Assembly: GCA_001803565.1 (NCBI GenBank)
Contig: MHDQ01000088.1
Coordinates: 1 to 7,208, forward strand
DNA length: 7,208 nt
Origin: Nitrospinae bacterium RIFCSPLOWO2_12_FULL_45_22
Lineage (GTDB): Bacteria > 2-12-FULL-45-22
Direction of reading: 5' to 3'
Position numbers and translations under genes: made by a program. Positions 1 to 5,658 of this stretch are shown piece after piece. Each line of letters begins with the position of its first letter. Position 1 is the stretch's first letter. The notes under the pieces are model-generated. The model searched no databases. It saw only the letters and a program-made list of their open reading frames with translations, and had not been told where the DNA came from.

Positions 1-1305
1 CTCTTCATTATAGCCCTCTATATCAGATGGGTAATTATCACTCAGCCCCAAAGGGTAGGAGGGAGAAAACTTTCCATGGTAGTCACTTCCAGGCAATAAC
101 AGGAGCGGGAATTCTCGGTAAACCGGGTGATTTTCATTTAACCAGGTTACATAGGATTTCACATAATCTCTAGCCTTCCCTTGGAGCTTATGACAATAAT
201 ATTCTACTCCCGTGAGGAGGCCCGCATACCTCTTCCCGCCCACTTCAACTACTGCTAGATCGGCTAGAGCCTTTTCAAATGCCTCCCTTGAGCATTCATT
301 CGGATGTGGTATTATCAATTTACGCTTGAGGACAATGGCCCTTTGAGCAACATTATTTATATCCGGTGGGCTGGGACTTCCCTCTGGCCCCTCCTCTTTG
401 CGGTAGGTTCTGATGATCTTATCATAGACCTCATTAACCCCTTTCAGTGGTTTTCTGCTAGCCGGGTCTCCAGGATCTAGTTCGAACCCATCCTGGAAGA
501 TATCTTTATATTTATTCCAGAGGGCTACCGCAATAGTAAAGGGATAAATAGTATCACCACGGCTTGCCACAGCTAACTCATCTTCGGTCAAGGCCAAGCT
601 GGTTCTATATTTGTCCTGGATATGTCTTAAGAGATTTCTGGTATGTTCCCGGTTTCTCTCCTCTCTGAGATATAATAGAGCGGTCATAGGGTCGTTTAGG
701 GCCTGTTGGAAATCATAATTGATGCCTTTAAAATATTCCTGAAAATTGTATAGATACTCCTGGAAGAAGCCCCTCATTGACTCCAGGTCAGCCTCTTCGG
801 TATATATCTGGCTCAAATGGATATTTTCCCTATGGCCCGATCCCAACTGTACATAAGTAGAGGCTTCCCCTCCCTTAAATAGCTGGATTCCCAGGCTCGC
901 AGCGGCCAATTCCGCCTCCTCATCGGCATAGCGGGTATTATGGCATAGTATACCAACTGTATCTAGCCCCTCTTTGTAGGCCTCCAGGATTAGAGCCGTG
1001 GGGGTTGGATAGCCATCTTCAGAGAAATAGTCGTGGGTATGAAGGTCTATCTGGCCCTTGGAGGGGCGGGGGGCAGACGTTTTAATCCAGGGTTTTATCT
1101 TTTCCAGGGCCTTTAGTCGTAGTTCTTTGTTCTGTGCCCCGATGACCTCTTCAATGATCGTCTGGGCTGCTATTTCCTGGATCTCTTTCCCCAGGTTGTT
1201 CTCCAGGCAGTCCGTTAAAAAGCTGACAGATTCTTCATCCCTAATATAGCCCTCTGATCTGAGGGCTTCTATCCTCTTAGTAATTTCTGCTAACTGAGTC
1301 CTCAT
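1..1305 (-). CDS. PHP-superfamily metal-dependent hydrolase, 3' end outside window
   Basis: The frame is open for 435 codons from an ATG at 1305 to the left edge, so the C-terminus is missing. The start is set by AGGTGG (1314-1319) 8 nt upstream, the spacing also seen at the other two SD-led starts here. PHP signatures are visible: DLHTH with H89 and H91, followed by SEDG and a proline; LCHNT with H122; GGEAS with E147; an isolated H163 in NIHLS; IPHPNE with H334; and GSDYHG with D408 and H410. In the family these His, Asp and Glu residues form a polynuclear metal site for phosphoester or related hydrolysis. Two things are odd: an 85-residue charged, helical-looking N-terminal extension, and about 170 residues between H163 and the HP motif, where small PHP phosphoesterases have much less. 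No polymerase, HisK or TrpH identity is evident and the substrate is unknown. The gene starts 44 bp after the CoA-transferase stop, so co-transcription is likely. Superfamily call firm, function open. Confidence 0.85.
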   Translation of the reverse strand, partial: MRTQLAEITKRIEALRSEGYIRDEESVSFLTDCLENNLGKEIQEIAAQTIIEEVIGAQNKELRLKALEKIKPWIKTSAPRPSKGQIDLHTHDYFSEDGYPTPTALILEAYKEGLDTVGILCHNTRYADEEAELAAASLGIQLFKGGEASTYVQLGSGHRENIHLSQIYTEEADLESMRGFFQEYLYNFQEYFKGINYDFQQALNDPMTALLYLREERNREHTRNLLRHIQDKYRTSLALTEDELAVASRGDTIYPFTIAVALWNKYKDIFQDGFELDPGDPASRKPLKGVNEVYDKIIRTYRKEEGPEGSPSPPDINNVAQRAIVLKRKLIIPHPNECSREAFEKALADLAVVEVGGKRYAGLLTGVEYYCHKLQGKARDYVKSYVTWLNENHPVYREFPLLLLPGSDYHGKFSPSYPLGLSDNYPSDIEGYNEE

Positions 1306-1349
1306 CTTGTCTCCCACCTTAATGCCCCTGATCCCTATCCAACCATTAG

Positions 1350-2594
1350 CTAAATAATTCCTTTCTCCTTCAATTGGGCGATCTTTTCTGCCCTGAGGCC
1401 TAAAAGACCACTGTATATCTCCTCATTATGCTGTCCTAGCATTGGGGCAGGCATACGAACCCTCCCGGGGGTCAAGGAAAGTTTCAGTCCCACACCATAG
1501 AGCTTCAGTGGGCCGGCAGCCGGGTGCTCTATCTCTGCTACCATGTCCCTCTCCAGGATATGCGGATCACGGATGATCTGTTTGAAGTTGTAGATCGGGC
1601 CCGCCACCAATTGGGCTTCATCTAAAATGACCATAGCTTCTTCGGCGGTCTTACCCTGCATCCATTGGCTTACCAGACCATCTACCAATTCAAAATGCTG
1701 CGAGCGGGCAGGAATGGAGTTGCAGCGGGGGTCATTAATCAAATCCTCCCGGCCCAAAATCTGGCATAACCGTTTCCAATGAGTATCTCCTGCCACCAAT
1801 AAGAAGATATAATTGCCATCTATACAGCGATAGGTATTGAAAGGTACTACCCCTAAACTACGGTTACCCAACCTGTGTAAGGTAAAATCGTTCAGTGCTG
1901 CTAGCATAATCCCTGACTGGCTGGCGTAAAGGACAGAGTCCAGCAGGTTAACATCCACATGCTGTCCTTTACCAGTCTTTTCTCGATAGAAGAGGGCCAA
2001 TATGCTACCATAGGCCCCGAGCCAGCCGGTCATATTGTCCGCTACCGCTATCCCGCAGCGCATAGGGGGTCCGTTGGGGTCTCCGGTAACACTCATTAGC
2101 CCGCCCATGGCCTGTCCTACCGGATCATAACCTGGCTTATAGCTATAAGGACCATACTGCCCATAACCTGAAACCGAGGTATAAATAATATCTGGCTTTA
2201 TCTTTTTGATGTCTTTATAGCCCAGGTGCCATTTGTCCATAGTACCGGGCTTGAAGTTCTCAATAATTATGTCCATCTTTTTAGCCAGTTCTTTAAACAG
2301 TTCCTGCCCTTCAGGTTCCCTGAAATTCAGGGTGATCCCTTTCTTATTTCGGTTGATAGTGAGGTACAAGGCACTGGAATCCAATGTCGAGCTACTCTTA
2401 ACAAAGGGAGGTAATTGGCGTAATATATCCCCTGTACCTGCTTGATCAATCTTTATTACCTCGGCGCCTTGATCAGCCAATAAAGTCCCTGCCCAGGGCC
2501 CCGCGCCAGCCGTAGTGGCCTCTAAGACCCTGACCCCTTCCAGGGGACCTTTTGATTCCCGAAGTGCCTCTTGATAGAATTCTTCCTTCCGCAT
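1350..2594 (-). CDS. Class III CoA-transferase (CaiB/BaiF family)
   Basis: A 414-residue protein of normal length for this family, which moves CoA between carboxylic acids through an aspartyl anhydride intermediate in the cytoplasm. The N-terminus carries the typical GVRVLEATTAGAGPWAGTLL stretch (residues 20-39) and the GAEVIKID nucleotide-binding segment (43-50). NRNKKGITLN (81-90) and IIIENFKPG (109-117) follow. The likely catalytic aspartate is D186 in GIAVADNMTG, matching the conserved Asp of formyl-CoA transferase. The REKTGKGQHVDVNLLDS region (204-220) is also characteristic. The ATG at 2594 has AGAGGA (2603-2608) 8 nt upstream. The gene lies 208 bp downstream of the dehydratase-family gene and 44 bp upstream of the PHP gene. 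By analogy with FldA/HadA it may load CoA onto the dehydratase substrate, but the sequence alone does not fix the acid. Formyl-, carnitine-, succinyl- or phenyllactate-type specificity all remain possible. Confidence 0.95.
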   Translation of the reverse strand: MRKEEFYQEALRESKGPLEGVRVLEATTAGAGPWAGTLLADQGAEVIKIDQAGTGDILRQLPPFVKSSSTLDSSALYLTINRNKKGITLNFREPEGQELFKELAKKMDIIIENFKPGTMDKWHLGYKDIKKIKPDIIYTSVSGYGQYGPYSYKPGYDPVGQAMGGLMSVTGDPNGPPMRCGIAVADNMTGWLGAYGSILALFYREKTGKGQHVDVNLLDSVLYASQSGIMLAALNDFTLHRLGNRSLGVVPFNTYRCIDGNYIFLLVAGDTHWKRLCQILGREDLINDPRCNSIPARSQHFELVDGLVSQWMQGKTAEEAMVILDEAQLVAGPIYNFKQIIRDPHILERDMVAEIEHPAAGPLKLYGVGLKLSLTPGRVRMPAPMLGQHNEEIYSGLLGLRAEKIAQLKEKGII

Positions 2595-2618
2595 CTCTTT
2601 CTTCCTCTCTTTATCTTG

Positions 2619-2641
2619 ATTGCATTAGGAATTTTCGTTTT
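2619..2641 (+). repeat. Intergenic repeat, copy A
   Basis: This 23-bp element (ATTGCATTAGGAATTTTC followed by GTTTT) matches 4232-4253 except for one inserted T and one G/A change, in the same orientation. It lies about 25 bp upstream of the CoA-transferase start codon, outside its SD. Both copies sit in intergenic DNA only, which suggests a dispersed small repeat. Confidence 0.6.
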
Positions 2642-2699
2642 TGTTTTGCTGGTTTCCTTATCATAAACACGCTCTCTCAAATACGTCTACGTCACTGTA

Positions 2700-2705
2700 A
2701 TTATA
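2700..2705 (-). promoter_or_regulatory. Possible -10 box upstream of the CoA-transferase gene
   Basis: A perfect TATAAT on the minus strand lies about 106 bp upstream of the CoA-transferase start, in the 208-bp spacer after the dehydratase-family gene. No convincing -35 hexamer is seen 16-18 nt further up. It hints that the CoA-transferase and PHP genes may have their own promoter rather than depend wholly on read-through. Confidence 0.25.
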
Positions 2706-2739
2706 AATTAGCGCACTAAGTTTATTATTTTTTGAATGT

Positions 2740-2766
2740 AATCAGTGAAATCTGTGTAATCTGTGA
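2740..2766. repeat. Three tandem 9-bp units
   Basis: Three uninterrupted 9-bp units of consensus AATCTGTGA occupy 2740-2748, 2749-2757 and 2758-2766; the first has AGTG in place of TGTG and the second ends in T. They lie in the spacer between the dehydratase-family and CoA-transferase genes. Similar low-complexity units are, from memory, dispersed in the intergenic DNA of many environmental bacteria. Confidence 0.7.
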
Positions 2767-2802
2767 TTTCTGCCTTTAATTTAACCCTGGGTTAGACCAG
2801 GA

Positions 2803-4074
2803 TTAGGTACTGCGTTGGGCTGCCAGCATCTTAAAGTATTCTGCCAGGGTAGCCTTCATCTGGGCATCTGATACTATCCTGGGGTCCCCGGCATCATCCT
2901 CTACTATTACCGTCGGTACCCCCAGATACTCCCTCACAGCATCAGAGACTACCCGGATCAGGCCGCAGCCTTGCTTACAGCCAAAATTGGCGAAATATAT
3001 GGAGGCATTACAGCCATACTCCTTTGCCCGCTCGGCCAGCTCAATAGACCGCTCAGTATAGGGGGCACAGAAGGCCCGGGCACCCATATTACTTATCAAT
3101 GCTTTACGGGCCAAGGCCTCCAGGGGATCACCGGAGGTATCTACCGGGGTGCTCAGGAAGCGGGTATGGAGGTCAGAAACTAGCACTGCCCCGAATTCCT
3201 TCTCCATCCAGTCAAATATCGGCATGTCCCAGAAGGGATAAGCCCCATTGACTAATACCCGGAAACGCTCGTTAGGGACCGCACCTTCACCCTGCTCCGC
3301 CTTCTCCAGGGTCTCTTCATAGTATGCCTTCATAAATTCAACCGTCTCAGGCATCCCTTCACTGAACATCCGTATACCAAATGAAGAGAAAGAATCGCGC
3401 CCTCCCAGGGGTGTAGGGACCCTAGCCCGCAGGGCATGGGCCTTTAAATAATAGTCATGGGCTTCTTTAGAGTTATTCAGGAATTCCCTCAGCTTCTCTG
3501 GGTCGTATTTAAGACCGGTCTGTCCTTCTACAAAGGTGATCAGGTCTTCCAACTCCGCCTTTAGGGCCCGCATACCGGCATCATCGTACCGGTAGGGCAG
3601 ATTCAGGAAATATATAGGGGACTGATAGATATGGACCAGGTTCTCGATCATCACCGCCGATGAGTCGCAAGGCGACTGGGCCGTGGCAACAATAAAATCG
3701 GGCTTAGGCAGGATCCCTTCTAAGGCCAGACCTATCGTGGCCTTCTGAGGAGAACAACCTTCCTTAGGGAAACCATAAGCCTCTCCTTTATCAATATAGT
3801 CAAGGCCCAAGCCGGAAGCTATGAGTTGGATAGCATACTGCTCCGCAGCAAAGGTCACTACCCCCATGGACAAAAGGATCTCAGGATAGAAGAGGATACT
3901 GGTAATAGCTAAGGGCTTGCCCTGTTCCTGGGCCTCCTTTACCCGGGTATAGTAATCCATCATACACTGGGTATAGATCAGCTTACTGTGTGGCCGACCA
4001 TGCGCCTCCTGCCACTCCAGCCTCTTCTGGAACCGCTCAATCATTGCCTCCATAGTCAGTTCTTCTCTTCCCAT
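2803..4074 (-). CDS. 2-hydroxyacyl-CoA dehydratase / benzoyl-CoA reductase-family subunit
   Basis: A 423-residue protein of the HgdB/HadC/FldC/BcrC family. Members bind a [4Fe-4S] cluster and use low-potential electrons from an ATP-driven activator to dehydrate 2-hydroxyacyl-CoA or reduce aromatic acyl-CoA. Conserved cysteines are C107 (EGCSPQK), C136 (QSPCDSS) and C366 (FGCKQGC), the expected three cluster ligands; C370 and C336 are extra. The C-terminal signature GVPTVIVEDDAGDPRIVSDAQ (385-405) fits the family, but the arginine-rich RTR stretch that often follows the Gln is replaced by MKATLAEYF. An ATG at 4074 preceded by AGGAGG (4083-4088) at 8 nt gives a strong start; Met8 is a weaker alternative. 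No partner subunit or HgdC-type ATPase is in the window. The neighbouring CoA-transferase fits a CoA-thioester pathway. Whether this is a dehydratase, a reductase or a double-cubane-type protein cannot be decided here. Confidence 0.9.
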   Translation of the reverse strand: MGREELTMEAMIERFQKRLEWQEAHGRPHSKLIYTQCMMDYYTRVKEAQEQGKPLAITSILFYPEILLSMGVVTFAAEQYAIQLIASGLGLDYIDKGEAYGFPKEGCSPQKATIGLALEGILPKPDFIVATAQSPCDSSAVMIENLVHIYQSPIYFLNLPYRYDDAGMRALKAELEDLITFVEGQTGLKYDPEKLREFLNNSKEAHDYYLKAHALRARVPTPLGGRDSFSSFGIRMFSEGMPETVEFMKAYYEETLEKAEQGEGAVPNERFRVLVNGAYPFWDMPIFDWMEKEFGAVLVSDLHTRFLSTPVDTSGDPLEALARKALISNMGARAFCAPYTERSIELAERAKEYGCNASIYFANFGCKQGCGLIRVVSDAVREYLGVPTVIVEDDAGDPRIVSDAQMKATLAEYFKMLAAQRST

Positions 4075-4089
4075 CGCTCATTCCTCCTC

Positions 4090-4122
4090 GGTTGGTGATT
4101 GGTTAATTGGTGAGTAGTTAAT
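4090..4122. repeat. Degenerate GGTTAATT-type repeat in the leader of the dehydratase-family gene
   Basis: Related units such as TTGGTGATT, GGTTAATT, GGTGAGTAG and TTAATT follow one another directly upstream of the AGGAGG that serves the gene starting at 4074. The units differ in length and sequence, so this is a decayed low-complexity tract rather than a precise array. Confidence 0.45.
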
Positions 4123-4152
4123 TTGACTTATTCAGATGATCTGGTTTATCAT
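4123..4152 (+). promoter_or_regulatory. Candidate sigma-70-type promoter, plus strand
   Basis: TTGACT (4123-4128) and TATCAT (4147-4152) each match the -35 and -10 consensus at five of six positions, with an 18-nt spacer. Transcription would begin near 4159 and run toward the small ORF at 4261, away from the dehydratase-family gene. It was found by eye only; AT-rich intergenic DNA gives such matches by chance fairly often. Confidence 0.4.
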
Positions 4153-4161
4153 TAAAGAGCT

Positions 4162-4211
4162 AAGAACAAAGAACCAAGATGTTTTGTCTTTGCTCTGTGC
4201 TCTTTGTTCTT
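4162..4211. repeat. Inverted repeat of AGAACAAAG-type units
   Basis: AAGAACAAAGA (4162-4172) is exactly complementary to TCTTTGTTCTT (4201-4211), giving an 11-bp stem with a 28-nt loop. AAAGAGC (4154-4160) can alternatively pair with GCTCTTT (4199-4205). It lies at the start of the proposed plus-strand transcript and within the upstream region of the minus-strand gene at 4074. No T-run follows on either strand, so it is not an obvious terminator. Confidence 0.6.
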
Positions 4212-4231
4212 TGCCAGGGTTGCTTAAATTT

Positions 4232-4253
4232 ATTGCATAGGAATTTTCATTTT
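4232..4253 (+). repeat. Intergenic repeat, copy B
   Basis: This is the second copy of the element at 2619-2641: ATTGCATAGGAATTTTC followed by ATTTT. It ends 8 bp before the ATG of the 32-codon plus-strand ORF, so the absence of an SD there may reflect repeat-derived sequence. Confidence 0.6.
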
Positions 4254-4260
4254 AAGAAGA

Positions 4261-4359
4261 ATGACGCCTTTAACCATTTTTTTTATCATCATGGGCGTTA
4301 CCATTACGGTCATAACCTATCTGGTAACCCGGGAGGATCGGCGCCCGAAGCAGCGCTAG
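4261..4359 (+). CDS. Possible small single-span membrane protein, 32 aa
   Basis: A 32-codon ATG frame that encodes a hydrophobic stretch from about residue 4 to 22 (LTIFFIIMGVTITVITYLV) followed by a strongly basic tail (TREDRRPKQR), the pattern of a small inner-membrane protein with the tail on the cytoplasmic side. It lies between a candidate plus-strand promoter (4123-4152) and a candidate plus-strand terminator (4452-4480), the only strand in this gap with both. Against it: no SD-like sequence stands 8 nt upstream, where the SD-led genes here have theirs; only AAGAAGA abuts the ATG. The upstream sequence also belongs to a repeat shared with 2619-2641. I do not recognise the protein. It could be chance, or the transcript could be a non-coding RNA. 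Confidence 0.35.
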   Translation: MTPLTIFFIIMGVTITVITYLVTREDRRPKQR

Positions 4360-4451
4360 GGGGCACAGCGGAACCCTACGCCATTGATCCGGGCATCAGG
4401 CGGTGCTACTACCTTCTTAAATCCGAAAACCGCTAAAAATATCTTTATCCT

Positions 4452-4480
4452 CCCTATCTTTCCTAGAGAGAGGGCTTTTT
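4452..4480 (+). terminator. Candidate intrinsic terminator, plus strand
   Basis: CCCT (4452-4455) pairs with AGGG (4471-4474) and TCT (4457-4459) with AGA (4467-4469), around one A/G mismatch, a terminal T-G wobble and a 5-nt loop. The stem is followed by CTTTTTATT. The T-run lies only on the plus-strand side, so it would end a plus-strand transcript such as one from 4159. It falls about 90 bp after the small ORF and about 120 bp beyond the stop of the convergent isomerase-like gene. Confidence 0.5.
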
Positions 4481-4571
4481 ATTCTATTATGACGGTCCCA
4501 TATGGGTCTTTTGCTCTCCAACTTGCACCCCCTAATGTCGGAACCAGATAATCGTAATGGCCCTTCTCCAC
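4479..4571 (-). other. Possible 30-codon minus-strand ORF or gene remnant
   Basis: A GTG-initiated frame just past the isomerase-like gene gives a protein-like sequence with DYLVPTLGG and KDPYGTVIIE near its end. The same frame is open upstream to 4607 (42 codons), where a TAA closes it. There is no SD before the GTG, and the frame differs from that of the gene ending at 4600. It could be a small coupled peptide, the 3' remnant of a lost gene, or chance; I do not recognise it. Confidence 0.2.
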
Positions 4572-4599
4572 AAAACGGAGGCTGGCAACTGAATGCTCT

Positions 4600-5658
4600 C
4601 TAAAAATTTATACTCCGTAAGAAATTTACCCCTTTCAGGATATTATCCCGGCTAACTGAGGGTCTTAGTTCCATAATCCGCAGGGTTGTAGGCTCCAGGT
4701 ATTTTTTTATCATAGCATAATCTACCTGACCAAAAGAGGGGGCCAGGTGGTCTTTTACCATAGGCGATAAGCGGCCTGACTCGAGATAGCTCACATACTC
4801 CTCCTGCCCCAGGGCCATTATATCTAGCTCCTGATCAGGGTTGAGGGGGTTAATAGCGGCATCATGAATATGGACCCCTAAGAGCCGGGGTTTTAGTTCT
4901 TGCAGGAGCCCTTCATGCGACTGTATAAGGAGATAGTCTTGTAATTGGGCATGGCCGATATCGTGCCAGTAGCCAAGGCTGGACTGCGGACCGAACTGGC
5001 TGAAGATAGATTTAAGCTCCTCCAGATTAGGAACCTGCAAAAATACTGACCGGTTCTCTATTCCAAGCTTTATTCTTTTAGCTGAGGCATATTTATCCAA
5101 CCTCTGCAGGCTATCTATTAATTCGGGCCAGAAATCCTCTTTCTTTTCCCGCCGCTTCTCCAGCAGGGGGTTTATATGGGCAAAATAGACCTCTGTACCT
5201 AAGCTATGTTCTATTACCCACCGGCGCATCTGGCCCGGGACATAGCCAACCTCAACTATGCCTAGATGGATAATGACTACTTGTGCCGCTATGGCTTGAG
5301 CAAAATCAATAGTCTTCTGGGTTAAGAGGATGGATTTTTCTCGTAGGAGGGGGTCTTTTGTGACCAGATCAATAGCTTCCCGGAAATAGTTATCATTAAA
5401 TATAGGTCTATCCCGCTCTTCTTTGGGCTTAGGGCAAGGGTTATGGATGCTTGCGATTTTAAAGGCATTAAAGCCATCTGAGGCCTGGAGGAACTCTTCA
5501 CATTGTACGTCACTTAGCCCATTCAACTCAATAATATCAAAGCCTAAAGAATGGATCTCTTCTAATGCGGCCTTTATGCTATTGGTACGCCGTATATTCC
5601 AGCAAGTAGAAAAGCCATACAGTGCTACCGGAAAACCGCAGCAGTCAATCTTTATCAT
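4600..5658 (-). CDS. Sugar phosphate isomerase/epimerase-like TIM-barrel protein (AP_endonuc_2 / xylose isomerase-like)
   Basis: A 352-residue protein with the layout of a xylose-isomerase-like TIM barrel. Probable metal and active-site residues appear in the expected order: H131 (VIIHLG), E201 (KLGIENR), D233 and H236 (YWHDIGHAQ), H263/H265 with D266 (GVHIHDA), D313 (GQVDY) and E330 (RIMELRP). In the family these bind a divalent metal, and members isomerise or epimerise sugars, or act as endonuclease IV; the lack of the full nine-ligand Nfo pattern favours a sugar-type enzyme. Its ATG (5658-5656) overlaps the TGA of the upstream glycosyltransferase, and only a weak AGAAG precedes it, so translation is probably coupled. 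An enzyme preparing or altering a sugar for the upstream transferase is plausible but inferred. The substrate is not recognisable. Confidence 0.85.
   Translation of the reverse strand: MIKIDCCGFPVALYGFSTCWNIRRTNSIKAALEEIHSLGFDIIELNGLSDVQCEEFLQASDGFNAFKIASIHNPCPKPKEERDRPIFNDNYFREAIDLVTKDPLLREKSILLTQKTIDFAQAIAAQVVIIHLGIVEVGYVPGQMRRWVIEHSLGTEVYFAHINPLLEKRREKKEDFWPELIDSLQRLDKYASAKRIKLGIENRSVFLQVPNLEELKSIFSQFGPQSSLGYWHDIGHAQLQDYLLIQSHEGLLQELKPRLLGVHIHDAAINPLNPDQELDIMALGQEEYVSYLESGRLSPMVKDHLAPSFGQVDYAMIKKYLEPTTLRIMELRPSVSRDNILKGVNFLRSINF

Larger units (their letters stand above)
4075..4599. other. 525-bp intergenic region without a firm gene
   Basis: From left to right it holds the SD and leader of the dehydratase-family gene, a decayed GGTTAATT tract, a candidate plus-strand promoter, an inverted repeat and copy B of the intergenic repeat. 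Then come the 32-codon plus-strand ORF, a candidate plus-strand terminator, the perfect palindrome CCCATATGGG (4497-4506) and a short minus-strand ORF. It separates the glycan-related pair on the right from the CoA-related genes on the left. No tRNA, rRNA, CRISPR or insertion-sequence signature was seen. Confidence 0.7.

Noticed and set aside
1058-1249. 63-codon plus-strand frame inside the PHP gene
   Set aside because: It is antisense to an intact, motif-bearing coding frame and has no features of its own. The same reasoning dismisses the other short frames inside the five large genes.
2690-2722. ACGT-containing repeats near the TATAAT as a regulator site
   Set aside because: The TACGTC/TACGTCA similarity is short and not symmetric around the -10 box, and I know no regulator that matches.
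2786-2801. CCTGG/CCAGG hairpin just after the dehydratase-family gene, as a terminator
   Set aside because: The stem is only 5 bp and is followed on the minus strand by GTTAAATTAA rather than a T-run. It is too weak to call.
4179-4436. 85-codon plus-strand frame starting with a Cys-rich segment
   Set aside because: Its start lies inside the AGAACAAAG-type inverted repeat and its His-rich middle is a shifted reading of the hydrophobic 32-codon ORF. It has no SD at the usual spacing and no recognisable domain.
4497-4506. Perfect palindrome CCCATATGGG as an operator or terminator
   Set aside because: A 10-bp palindrome without a loop or T-run, far from any start codon and inside a possible reading frame, is not enough to assign a function.
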